A DNA stretch of 13,394 nt, from assembly GCA_043746555.1 (NCBI GenBank), contig JAYTQU010000063.1:1-13394 (forward strand). The letters run 5' to 3'. This DNA comes from CAZQYC01 sp043746555 (GTDB taxonomy: Bacteria; Pseudomonadota; Gammaproteobacteria; Steroidobacterales; Steroidobacteraceae). The notes under the pieces are model-generated. The model was not told where the DNA came from. It searched no databases and worked only from the letters and a program-made list of their open reading frames with translations. Positions within the stretch are counted from its first letter, which is position 1; each line of letters opens with the position of its first letter. This document shows positions 1-7,095 of this stretch, in pieces. Position numbers and translations under genes: made by a program.

Positions 1-571
1 GATCACCTTCGAGCCACGCGAGCGCGGCGCGGGCTTCGAATTCATCGACAAGACCGTGGGCGGCACCGTGCCGAAGGAATACGTACCGGCCGTTGAGAAA
101 GGCCTGAAGTTGCAAAAGGAAGACGGCGTACTCGCGCACTACCCTTGCGTGGACTTTCGCGCGACGCTCACCGACGGCAGCTATCACGACGTCGACTCGA
201 ATGCGTTGACGTTCGAAATCGCCGCCAAGGCATGCTTTCGCGAAGCGATTCGCAAGGCTTCGCCAATTTTGCTCGAGCCCGTGATGCGCGTCGAAACCGT
301 TACGCCCGGCGATTATCTCGGCGACGTGATCGGCGACATCAATCGCCGTCGCGGTACCATTTTGGAACAGTTGGAGCGCGGCACAAACATCGCGGTGGTC
401 TCGACCGTGCCGTTGTCGGAAATGTTCGGCTACATCGGACATCTACGCGGCATGACCTCCGGTCGCGCGTCGTACACGATGGAATTTTCCCACTACGATC
501 CGGTACCGAAGCAAGTGGCCGATGCGGTTATCGCCGAAGTTGAAAAAGCCAGGACTGCTGCGAAGGCGTAA
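1..571 (+). CDS. fusA: Elongation factor G, C-terminal part (5' end outside window)
   Basis: EF-G is the GTPase that drives tRNA and mRNA translocation on the ribosome. Only the last 189 codons are visible, with the frame open from base 2 to the TAA at 569-571, against about 700 residues for the whole protein. What is seen is domain IV and domain V. The domain IV tip motif SYHDVDSN lies at visible residues 60-67, followed by LLEPVMRVE and then GDVIGDINRRRG at about 107-118, which opens domain V. MFGY and GRASYTMEF follow near the end. These match canonical EF-G well, so the HDVDS translocation tip is intact. The GTPase domain is outside the window. The gene is followed by a terminator rather than by tuf, so this copy is not in the usual fusA-tuf arrangement on its 3' side. 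It could be a second EF-G paralogue; the visible part cannot decide. Confidence 0.95.
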   Translation, partial: ITFEPRERGAGFEFIDKTVGGTVPKEYVPAVEKGLKLQKEDGVLAHYPCVDFRATLTDGSYHDVDSNALTFEIAAKACFREAIRKASPILLEPVMRVETVTPGDYLGDVIGDINRRRGTILEQLERGTNIAVVSTVPLSEMFGYIGHLRGMTSGRASYTMEFSHYDPVPKQVADAVIAEVEKARTAAKA

Positions 572-608
572 GATCGTTTTCCCGAGGAAGGGACCAGGAA
601 ACGTAAAC

Positions 609-641
609 AAGGGCGGAGTTACTTCCGCCCTTTTCTTTTTT
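609..641 (+). terminator. Intrinsic terminator after fusA
   Basis: A perfect 9-bp GC-rich stem (AAGGGCGGA, 609-617, pairing with TCCGCCCTT, 624-632) closes a 6-base loop. A G-T pair can shrink the loop to 4 bases. The stem runs into a T tract, 631-641, broken by one C. This is a textbook Rho-independent terminator on the plus strand and should end the fusA transcript. The next gene starts only 9 bases after the T tract. Confidence 0.92.
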
Positions 642-650
642 ATAAGCCCC

Positions 651-1328
651 ATGAGCGAGTCACGTACGAACGAAATCGTTAGCAGAGTTGCCGCCGGCCC
701 CTTTGGCGAGTGGCTGGCAGAAGTGCGCGCCTCGCTGCGCGGTGAGAGTGGAACATCGGTGCCTTGCGGTGACTGCGTCGGTTGCTGTGTCTCCTCGTAT
801 TTCATTCCGATCCGACCGCAAGATACGCAAGCGTTTTCGGCAATTCCACCCCATCTCTTAGTCAGTGCGCCCGGTCAGCCGAGCGGTCATGCCATGATGG
901 GTTACTTGGACGATGGCTCCTGTCCGATGTTGCACGCGGGTAAATGTTCTATTTACGGACAGCGTCCACAGACCTGTCGCGACTATGATTGCCGCATTTT
1001 CGCCGCTGCGGGAATCGATGCCGGCGGCGCCGACAAGGCCGTCATCAACAAACGAGTCCGCGAGTGGCAATTCACTTATCCATCGCACACGGATCAACTC
1101 GCGCACATCGCAGTAAAATCCGCAGCCACGTTTATTCAAAATAACAAAGGCAGTTTTCCGAATGGGCGCGCACCGACCGCTGCGACGGGCATTGCCGTTC
1201 TTGCGATCAAAGTCTACGAAGTCTTTCTGCAGGGCGACTCACGCAGCAGCAGTGACGAGGAGATCGCCAACGCCATAATTGCGGCGAGTGGCGCATTCGA
1301 TGCGGAAGCGACGGCCGTGACCTCATGA
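651..1328 (+). CDS. YkgJ-family cysteine-cluster protein (putative metal or Fe-S binding)
   Basis: This 225-residue protein has the hallmark of the YkgJ / UPF0153 family: CxxCxxCC (CGDCVGCC, residues 39-46), then a second cluster with C91, C99, and RPQTCRDYDC at 105-114. Family members are annotated as zinc- or iron-chelating, or putative Fe-S, proteins of unknown biochemical role. No signal peptide or membrane segment is seen. The reading frame is open upstream to 522, through the fusA 3' end and the terminator. I chose ATG 651 because it lies just after the terminator and leaves a normal N-terminus, but there is no Shine-Dalgarno sequence before it, so the start is less certain than the gene. 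It overlaps the downstream helicase by 4 bases (ATGA at 1325-1328), which suggests translational coupling. Confidence 0.85.
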   Translation: MSESRTNEIVSRVAAGPFGEWLAEVRASLRGESGTSVPCGDCVGCCVSSYFIPIRPQDTQAFSAIPPHLLVSAPGQPSGHAMMGYLDDGSCPMLHAGKCSIYGQRPQTCRDYDCRIFAAAGIDAGGADKAVINKRVREWQFTYPSHTDQLAHIAVKSAATFIQNNKGSFPNGRAPTAATGIAVLAIKVYEVFLQGDSRSSSDEEIANAIIAASGAFDAEATAVTS

Positions 1329-2467
1329 CCTTCGCCGATCTGCAGGTTCACGCCGATCTCATCGCAGCGCTTCTCAAGCAGCAGATCGACGACCCAACAC
1401 CCATTCAGATTGCGGCGCTACCAATTTTGCTTTCTGGAAAGGATGCCTATCTACACGCTGAGACTGGAACCGGCAAAACTTTGGCGTACTTACTGCCGAT
1501 TTTTTCCCGTCTTGATCTCGCACAAGCTGCCGCGCAAGTTGCGATTCAGGCCATCATCGTTGCGCCGACGCACGAACTCGCCATTCAGATTCAACGTCAA
1601 TGCGCGGATCTCGCCCAAAACACAGGTTGGCCTGTCCGCACGTTACTGTTGATCGGCGGAACTTCGCTGGATCGCCAGCTCGACAAATTAAAAAAGAAAC
1701 CGCACCTCGTCGTGGGCTCTCCGGGTCGTATTGCCGAACTGATCGCAAAAGGAAAACTCAAGAGTAAATTCGTTCACAGCATTGTAATCGACGAAGCGGA
1801 CCGGTTACTCAACGACGAAAGTCTCGCCGCCATTCGCGCGATCATCCAATCCGCTCCAACTACGCGGCAGTTAATCTTTGCCTCGGCGACGATGCCCTCA
1901 AGTTGCGACGACGTTATTGCAACGCTGTCGCCGCAATTGGTCAGATTGAGAGCCGGAACCGCCGCCGTCAATCCGAATATCGAACACCTTTACTTGATTT
2001 GCGAAGAACGCGACAAGCCCGATGAACTGCGCAAACTTCTGCATGCTTTCAACGTGGAACGCGCCATCGTCTTCGTTCATCGCAACGATGTGGCCGAAAA
2101 GATCGCCGCGAAACTCGCTCATCACCATATCGCGGCCGTGGACCTCAACGCCGCACTCCACAAAGAGGATCGCAAGCACGCAATGGATGGCATTCGCAGC
2201 GGCGCAATACGAGTCATGATCGCGTCCGACGTCGCCGCTCGCGGCCTCGACATCAAAGGCGTCACCCATATTTTCAACTTCGATGTACCCACGCTAAGCA
2301 AAGACTATTTGCATCGAGTCGGTCGCACCGGCCGAGCCGGCGCAAAAGGCGTGGCCGTTTCACTAACCACCGAGGTCGAAGCCAGACTCATGCGCCGCTA
2401 TCAAGAAGAACTTGGCATCCGAGTGCAGTGCGTCCGCATGCGCGAAGGGCGCATTCTTGAAGCATGA
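1325..2467 (+). CDS. DEAD-box ATP-dependent RNA helicase, minimal core
   Basis: This 380-residue protein is an ATP-dependent RNA unwinding or remodelling enzyme with a complete superfamily 2 motif set. The Q motif is PTPIQ (24-28) with F3 upstream, motif I is AETGTGKT (45-52), and Ia is PTHELA. SPGRI is near 132-136, DEAD is at 156-159 and SAT at 187-189. IVFVHRN near 248 and SDVAARGLDI (301-310) follow, then HRVGRTGR (330-337). It ends about 40 residues after motif VI, so it has almost none of the basic or RNA-binding tail seen in RhlE, DbpA or CsdA. A bare core of this kind often depends on partners for substrate choice. ATG 1325 overlaps the stop of the cysteine-cluster gene, and the methyltransferase follows after 10 bases, so the three are probably cotranscribed. 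Likely cytoplasmic and acting on rRNA or mRNA; the exact subfamily is not assigned. Confidence 0.93.
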   Translation: MTFADLQVHADLIAALLKQQIDDPTPIQIAALPILLSGKDAYLHAETGTGKTLAYLLPIFSRLDLAQAAAQVAIQAIIVAPTHELAIQIQRQCADLAQNTGWPVRTLLLIGGTSLDRQLDKLKKKPHLVVGSPGRIAELIAKGKLKSKFVHSIVIDEADRLLNDESLAAIRAIIQSAPTTRQLIFASATMPSSCDDVIATLSPQLVRLRAGTAAVNPNIEHLYLICEERDKPDELRKLLHAFNVERAIVFVHRNDVAEKIAAKLAHHHIAAVDLNAALHKEDRKHAMDGIRSGAIRVMIASDVAARGLDIKGVTHIFNFDVPTLSKDYLHRVGRTGRAGAKGVAVSLTTEVEARLMRRYQEELGIRVQCVRMREGRILEA

Positions 2468-2477
2468 GTCTGCCCAC

Positions 2478-3698
2478 ATGCTGAATCCGGCTACCCGCTC
2501 CTCCATCGATCAGCGCGAACGATTCTTCGAATTGTTGGGCGCGAATCTCGAACGCGGGAGTTTTGTCAAACTCGCTCTCGCCAAACCGACGGGTGCAGAG
2601 CCAGACATGGTGCGAGCCGCCGCTCGTCAAATTGCCTTGCGCGGCGAAGCATGCCTATCGTTTGTCTATAGTTATCCAACGCGTGATATTACTAAGAACC
2701 TACCGATAAGCGACGGCATGCTGCGAGTCCAGGAGCTACTAGGGTCTGCGTTTAAGAGCGCACAGCTACAAACGCAACACGAAGAAATTCATCTCTCGAT
2801 CGGCAAGAAAGATCGCAGCACGCTAACGGTGACGACAATCGAACATACCGAGGCATCTTCAGCAACGCACGACCGCGAGAAGCAACGCTGGCTGGAACTC
2901 ACCAGACCGTTCTTGGCGGAGCTGGGTGTGACCACTGCACAGCACCAGTTGATTCCATCGATGTCGCGCAAGTGGAAGCAGATCAACAAATTCATTGAGG
3001 TTTTCGCGCACGCGCTGGCGACATCTCCTTGGGCGGAAGCGAAACAACTCGATGTCGTGGATTTCGGTTCCGGTAAGGGATATCTCACCTTCGCCATTCA
3101 CGACTGGTTACGCAATGTTAAAGGCATCGCGGCCAACGTCCGGGGTGTTGAACTTCGAGCCGACATGGTCACGCTATGCAATAACACGATCGCTAAATTA
3201 AATATTGAAGGTCTTTGCTTTGAAGAGGGCGATATTCGAAGCCATCAAGCGAAGCAACTCGATGTGATGATCGCGTTGCACGCTTGCGATATCGCGACCG
3301 ACTACGCGATTCACTTTGGGATACGAACCGGTGCGCAAATCATCATGTGCTCGCCCTGCTGTCACAAACAAATTCGACCGCAGATGCGCAGTCCGCAATT
3401 GCTAAGGCCTATTCTTCATCACGGCGTGCATCTCGGCCAAGAAGCGGAAATGGTAACCGATGGTCTACGTGCTCTGCTGCTCGAAGCTTCCGGTTACGAA
3501 ACAAAAGTATTTGAATTTATTTCGCTTGAGCACACCAATAAGAACAAGATGATTCTAGCGGTCAAACGCGCCGCTCCAACTTCAGCCGCCGAAGCATTGA
3601 TGCAGATTGCGGAGATTAAAAAATTCTACGGTATTCGCGACCAGTGCTTAGAGTCGTTACTCCAGAGCGACGCAACGATTCCAAAGCAAGAAAACTAA
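2478..3698 (+). CDS. Class I SAM-dependent methyltransferase, METTL25-like (Methyltransf_32) type
   Basis: This 406-residue protein has an N-terminal domain of unknown function (about 1-190) and a Rossmann methyltransferase domain from about 190. SAM-binding motif I is VVDFGSGKGYLTF at 193-205, with an acidic end of strand 2 in GVELRAD (223-229). ALHACD (266-271) and CSPCCHK (291-297) are characteristic of the Methyltransf_32 group (Pfam PF13679, assigned from memory), which includes eukaryotic METTL25-like proteins and bacterial proteins of undefined substrate. The SPCCHK segment occupies the usual motif IV position. The frame is open upstream to 2412 inside the helicase, but ATG 2478 is the most natural start; its Shine-Dalgarno is weak. 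It follows a DEAD-box helicase by 10 bases, so an RNA substrate is a reasonable guess. Its stop overlaps the stop of the opposite-strand gene by 4 bases. Parts near 3190-3240 look more AT-rich than neighbouring genes. Confidence 0.88.
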   Translation: MLNPATRSSIDQRERFFELLGANLERGSFVKLALAKPTGAEPDMVRAAARQIALRGEACLSFVYSYPTRDITKNLPISDGMLRVQELLGSAFKSAQLQTQHEEIHLSIGKKDRSTLTVTTIEHTEASSATHDREKQRWLELTRPFLAELGVTTAQHQLIPSMSRKWKQINKFIEVFAHALATSPWAEAKQLDVVDFGSGKGYLTFAIHDWLRNVKGIAANVRGVELRADMVTLCNNTIAKLNIEGLCFEEGDIRSHQAKQLDVMIALHACDIATDYAIHFGIRTGAQIIMCSPCCHKQIRPQMRSPQLLRPILHHGVHLGQEAEMVTDGLRALLLEASGYETKVFEFISLEHTNKNKMILAVKRAAPTSAAEALMQIAEIKKFYGIRDQCLESLLQSDATIPKQEN

Positions 3699-4351
3699 CG
3701 TTGCAAAGTCTTGGCCGCCGCGTCGGCCGCAGGATTCACCGCTCGCGCGATCAATCCGCTTTGTGTAAGCGAAACGCGATAACGCGCACCGTCGGCCATC
3801 GGCAGGTAAGTGGCGCTACCGTAGATCGAATCGACAAAAGGCAACCAGCGCGGATGATCTTGCGCCCAGGTCCACAAATCGATGCCGGGATTTTCGCTCA
3901 GTCCATAAACGGAACGCTGTGCAGTACGCTCTTGTTCGATGTCGCGATAGCGTCCGCTTAATCGCTCCAAGCGATACTGCGCATCGAGCCCAAGCAGCGT
4001 TGCCCAACCGCGCCACTTCAGAACCCGCGCATCGAGCTGCCATTCGTCGCCATTCAACATGAACGACTGACGATCGCCGGACGGAATGCGCGTAATGGTC
4101 GCGCGAAAACGATGCGGGCCGGCTGGTTCGAATATCATTTCGGCCAACGGTGTTTCATACATCAGGCGCGAATAGGTATACAAGTTGGTGCCGACGACAA
4201 AAATCAATCCCGATGCACCCAACAACGCCAGACTAAAAAGCAGACTGCTTACGCCCGTAACAAATCGCGCACGAATCAAGCGACGTAGCCCGATGACCAT
4301 CAGCAACACGCCGAGGATCGCGAAGATCAGACTAAGTGTTTGCAGCGTCAC
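3695..4351 (-). CDS. Small two-helix membrane protein of unknown function
   Basis: This 218-residue protein has two hydrophobic N-terminal segments (about 4-22 and 32-55), joined by a short basic loop (RRLIRARF), and a soluble C-terminal domain of about 160 residues. The soluble part has recognisable sequence such as WQLDARVLKWRG, YRLERLSGRY and YLPMADGARY. I recall similar proteins being labelled cation/multidrug efflux pump in gammaproteobacterial genomes. That label is not believable for a protein with two helices, so I give no function. Start is GTG at 4351, overlapping the ettA stop by 4 bases (GTGA), which suggests coupling to ettA. The positive-inside rule places the basic loop in the cytoplasm and the C-terminal domain probably in the periplasm, if both segments span. 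The stop (TAG, 3697-3695) overlaps the stop of the converging methyltransferase gene. Confidence 0.82.
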   Translation of the reverse strand: MTLQTLSLIFAILGVLLMVIGLRRLIRARFVTGVSSLLFSLALLGASGLIFVVGTNLYTYSRLMYETPLAEMIFEPAGPHRFRATITRIPSGDRQSFMLNGDEWQLDARVLKWRGWATLLGLDAQYRLERLSGRYRDIEQERTAQRSVYGLSENPGIDLWTWAQDHPRWLPFVDSIYGSATYLPMADGARYRVSLTQSGLIARAVNPAADAAAKTLQR

Positions 4352-6024
4352 GCGTCGAGCTTCCGATATTTCACGCGATGCGGCGTATCGGCGTCGGTGC
4401 CTTTACGTTTGTGGTAATCCGCCGCGTATTCCTGATGGTTACCTTCGAACCATGCAACTTCGCTATTGCCTTCGAAAGCGAGGATGTGCGTCGCGATGCG
4501 ATCCAAAAACCAACGATCGTGCGAGATGACCACTGCGCAACCCGGAAAACCGAGCAACGCTTCTTCCAGCGCGCGTAGGGTCTCAACGTCCAAATCGTTG
4601 GTCGGTTCGTCGAGTAGAATCAGATTTCCGCCGCTCTTCAAGACTTTGGCCAGGTGCACGCGATTGCGTTCGCCGCCGGAAAGCTCACCGATCAATTGTT
4701 GTTGCTGCGTGCCGCGAAAGTTGAAGCGACCCACATACGCTCGCGACGATGTTTCGTAATTTCCGACCTTGATAAGGTCGAGTCCGCCGGAAATTTCCGC
4801 CCAAACGGATTTGGAGTCGTCGAGCGTTTGGCGCGATTGATCGACATGCGCGAGTTGCACCGTGGGTCCAATACGAATCTCCCCGGCATCGGGTTTTTCT
4901 TGACCGGTAAGCATGCGGAACAACGTGGTCTTACCCGCGCCGTTCGGACCAATCACGCCGACAATGCCGCCGCGCGGCAAGTTGAAATTTAAATCATCGA
5001 ACAGCAACTTTTCGCCGAACGCTTTCTTAAGCCCCTGGCCGTCGATAACCAGCTCGCCCAGCCTCGGGCCGGGCGGAATATAAATCTCGTTGGTCTCGTT
5101 TCGTTCTTGGAATTCTTGAGACGACAGCTCTTCGTAGCGCTGCATGCGCGCCTTGCTCTTCGCTTGCCGCGCTTTCGGGTTCTGACGCACCCACTCAAGT
5201 TCTTTCGCGAGCATTTTACGCAATCCTTCCTGCTGCTTCTCTTCGACTTCCAGTCGCTTCTCCTTTTGTTCGAGCCATGACGAATAGTTTCCTTCCCACG
5301 GAATTCCATGACCGCGATCGAGTTCGAGAATCCAACCGGCAACGTTATCCAAGAAATACCGATCGTGCGTCACCGCGATCACAGTCCCCGGATACGATTC
5401 CAGAAAATGCTCCAGCCATGCGACCGACTCCGCATCCAAGTGGTTGGTAGGCTCGTCAAGCAATAACATGTCCGGCTTCGACAACAGTAAGCGACACAAC
5501 GCGACGCGACGCTTTTCACCGCCGGAAATCTTGCCGACATCCGCGTCCCACGGCGGCAAACGTAACGCGTCGCCCGCGACTTCGAGCGTTCGCTCCAATT
5601 CCCAGCCATTACAGGCATCGATGGCGTCTTGCAACTTGCCTTGTTCGGCCATCAGCTTCTCCATCGCGTCGGCCGATAAATCGGGATCGGCGAATTTGTC
5701 GCTGACCGCATTGAAGCGATCGATGAGCGATTGCGTTTCGGCCACGCCTTCAAGCACATTGCCACGCACATCCTTGGTCGCATCGAGTTTCGGTTCTTGT
5801 TCCAAGAAACCAATTTTGATGCCCGGCTGCGGACGCGCTTCGCCTTCGAAGTCCTTATCGACACCCGCCATGATTCGAAGCAATGTCGATTTGCCGGAGC
5901 CATTCAAACCGAGCACGCCAATTTTGGCACCCGGAAAAAACGACAGCGAGATGTCGCGCAGAATGATTCGCTTAGGTGGAATCACCTTGCCGACGCGATT
6001 CATGGTGTAAATGAATTGGGCCAT
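4348..6024 (-). CDS. ettA: Energy-dependent translational throttle protein EttA (ABC-F ATPase)
   Basis: EttA binds the ribosomal E site and gates entry into elongation according to the ATP/ADP ratio. The 558-residue length matches E. coli EttA (about 555). Two ABC cassettes are present with no membrane domain. Walker A1 is GLNGSGKS (39-46), signature 1 SGGEK (167-171), Walker B1 LLLDEPT (187-193) and the switch His is in VTHDR (about 220). Walker A2 is GPNGAGKT (359-366), signature 2 LSGGER (448-453), Walker B2 with E473, and the second switch is SHDR near 501. Between the cassettes, residues about 242-315 form the charged, helical P-site tRNA interaction motif region, rich in K, E and R. All catalytic residues appear intact. 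The start is ATG 6024, without a clear Shine-Dalgarno. It lies 46 bases after the malonyltransferase gene and overlaps the small membrane protein gene, so the three are probably one transcription unit. Confidence 0.96.
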   Translation of the reverse strand: MAQFIYTMNRVGKVIPPKRIILRDISLSFFPGAKIGVLGLNGSGKSTLLRIMAGVDKDFEGEARPQPGIKIGFLEQEPKLDATKDVRGNVLEGVAETQSLIDRFNAVSDKFADPDLSADAMEKLMAEQGKLQDAIDACNGWELERTLEVAGDALRLPPWDADVGKISGGEKRRVALCRLLLSKPDMLLLDEPTNHLDAESVAWLEHFLESYPGTVIAVTHDRYFLDNVAGWILELDRGHGIPWEGNYSSWLEQKEKRLEVEEKQQEGLRKMLAKELEWVRQNPKARQAKSKARMQRYEELSSQEFQERNETNEIYIPPGPRLGELVIDGQGLKKAFGEKLLFDDLNFNLPRGGIVGVIGPNGAGKTTLFRMLTGQEKPDAGEIRIGPTVQLAHVDQSRQTLDDSKSVWAEISGGLDLIKVGNYETSSRAYVGRFNFRGTQQQQLIGELSGGERNRVHLAKVLKSGGNLILLDEPTNDLDVETLRALEEALLGFPGCAVVISHDRWFLDRIATHILAFEGNSEVAWFEGNHQEYAADYHKRKGTDADTPHRVKYRKLDA

Positions 6025-6070
6025 AGGAAATTAGTCGTGCAAAAAGGATGGAGAATAGTACAGGTCGACG

Positions 6071-6934
6071 TTAAGCCTGGCGAATCTGCTGAATTAATTT
6101 CGTCAGCACGTTGCCGGGGCCCACTTCTTTGAAATCGGTGACGCCGTGTTCCGCGAGAAAGCGCACACTCTGTGTCCAACGGACCGAATTCGATATTTGC
6201 TTCACCAACAGGTCCTTTACCGCCGCGCTAATGTCGTCCGACGGATACAAATTCGCCGTGACGTTTGCCACCACCGGGATCTTCGGCATTGCGAATGTCA
6301 TCGGCGCAAGAAACTCTGCGAACGCCTTTGCCGCATCGGCCACATAGCGCGAATGAAACGCGGCGCTGGCCTTCAACGGAATAACCATCCGCGCGCCCGC
6401 TGCTTCAAATTTTGGCGCTGCATGTTTGATATCGTCGCTGGGACCGGAAATCACTGTTTGGGTCGGCGAGTTGTAATTGGCGACATCGATACTTGTTAGA
6501 CCTTCATTTTTTACTACTTGCAAAATCTTTTCCGCCGCAAGACCGATCACGGCAGCCATCCCGCCGCCCTTCGCCTGTGACATCAACTCACCACGCCTCT
6601 TCACCAACTTAAGCCCGGTTAGGAAATCGAACACACCGGCGGCAAGTAAGGCGTCGTATTCGCCAAGACTATGTCCCGCAACGTAATCGGGCTTTTGTCC
6701 TTCGAGTAGCGCCTTGTAGTAATGCAACGCATTCACGGTGTATAGACACGGCTGCGTGAACTGCGTCTGATTCAAACGATTGTCCGCGTCCTCTAAACAC
6801 TGCTTACGCAACGAATAGCCAAGCAACGCATCCACTTCGTTTTCGACAGATGCGAATTCACGCACCTCATCGAATAATCCCTGACCCATTCCTTTTTTTT
6901 CCGATCCCTGACCGGGAAATACAAATGCCAACAT
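6071..6934 (-). CDS. fabD: Malonyl-CoA:ACP transacylase, FabD family, resembling stand-alone trans-AT acyltransferases
   Basis: This 287-residue enzyme should transfer malonyl from CoA to the phosphopantetheine arm of acyl carrier protein. It has the N-terminal FVFPGQGS motif, the nucleophile elbow GHSLGEY with Ser89, Arg114 in KRRGELM, and the catalytic His194 in AAFHSRY. The C-terminal EVGPGNVLTKL matches FabD. Several segments (GMGQGLF, GGGMAAVIGL, FHSRYV) recall discrete acyltransferases of trans-AT polyketide systems, such as PksC, more than E. coli FabD. The Phe before the His matches the malonyl-type AFH signature. ATG 6934 is chosen over the adjacent in-frame GTG 6937 because a GAGGTG ribosome site sits 5 bases before it. 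No fabH, fabG, acpP or polyketide synthase gene is in view. It is separated from dnaE by an inverted-repeat element and is followed by ettA. Family assignment is firm; the division between housekeeping FabD and specialised acyltransferase is not. Confidence 0.9.
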   Translation of the reverse strand: MLAFVFPGQGSEKKGMGQGLFDEVREFASVENEVDALLGYSLRKQCLEDADNRLNQTQFTQPCLYTVNALHYYKALLEGQKPDYVAGHSLGEYDALLAAGVFDFLTGLKLVKRRGELMSQAKGGGMAAVIGLAAEKILQVVKNEGLTSIDVANYNSPTQTVISGPSDDIKHAAPKFEAAGARMVIPLKASAAFHSRYVADAAKAFAEFLAPMTFAMPKIPVVANVTANLYPSDDISAAVKDLLVKQISNSVRWTQSVRFLAEHGVTDFKEVGPGNVLTKLIQQIRQA

Positions 6935-6939
6935 CACTT

Positions 6940-6945
6940 CACCTC
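6940..6945 (-). promoter_or_regulatory. Ribosome binding site of the fabD-like gene
   Basis: On the minus strand GAGGTG lies 5 bases before ATG 6934 and only 2 bases before the in-frame GTG 6937. The spacing favours the ATG as the start. It is one of the few clear Shine-Dalgarno sequences among the minus-strand genes. Confidence 0.7.
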
Positions 6946-6970
6946 ACCCACATCACTACTCACCACACCG

Positions 6971-7095
6971 ATAGCGCTAACGCAAGGATCGATACATTTT
7001 TCGGCGGCCTCAAAAACAGGATGTTTTTGTGGAAGTCTCCATGGATGGATTCACGACGGCGCTGAAAAATGTATCGATCCTTGCGTTAACGCTAT
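6971..7095. repeat. 125-bp near-perfect inverted repeat with two inner hairpins (MITE-like element)
   Basis: Arms 6971-7002 and 7064-7095 are 32-base reverse complements with a single mismatch (C6977 against A7089). Pairing continues inward to 7006/7060 with one G-T pair. The enclosed part holds two further hairpins: CAAAAACA (7011-7018) with TGTTTTTG (7022-7029) around a GGA loop, and TCCAT (7038-7042) with ATGGA (7045-7049). The second is extended by an imperfect GTGGAA/TTCAC stem. The whole would fold as a long stem carrying two short arms. There is no coding capacity and no clear target-site duplication. The right arm covers the dnaE stop codon (TAG, 7094-7092), and the left arm ends 36 bases before the fabD start. 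As RNA it would be a long double-stranded hairpin, a possible RNase III substrate or mRNA stabiliser. No T tract follows, so it is not a standard terminator. Being a mobile repeat is inference from structure alone. Confidence 0.9.

Noticed and set aside
540..574. Promoter TTGAAA ... TAAGAT before the cysteine-cluster gene
   Set aside because: The spacing is 23 bases, too long for a sigma-70 promoter, and the boxes overlap the fusA end.
522..650. 43-residue N-terminal extension of the cysteine-cluster protein
   Set aside because: It would overlap the fusA end and translate through the terminator hairpin (giving a run of Phe), and it adds no family-like sequence.
5444..6010. 188-codon open frame on the plus strand opposite ettA
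   Set aside because: It is antisense to a clearly real gene with intact ABC-F motifs, is rich in Ser/Pro/Arg as expected of a mirror frame, and shows no domain.
6000..7000. A trans-AT polyketide cluster suggested by the PksC-like acyltransferase
   Set aside because: The flanking genes are dnaE and ettA; no ketosynthase, carrier protein or other PKS gene is present in the window.
6971..7095. Reading the inverted repeat as an ordinary intrinsic terminator of dnaE, or as an integron attC site
   Set aside because: No T tract follows the stem on the minus strand. The arms are long and near-perfect, without attC core sites (no flanking RYYYAAC/GTTRRRY pair or extrahelical pattern), and no integrase is in view.
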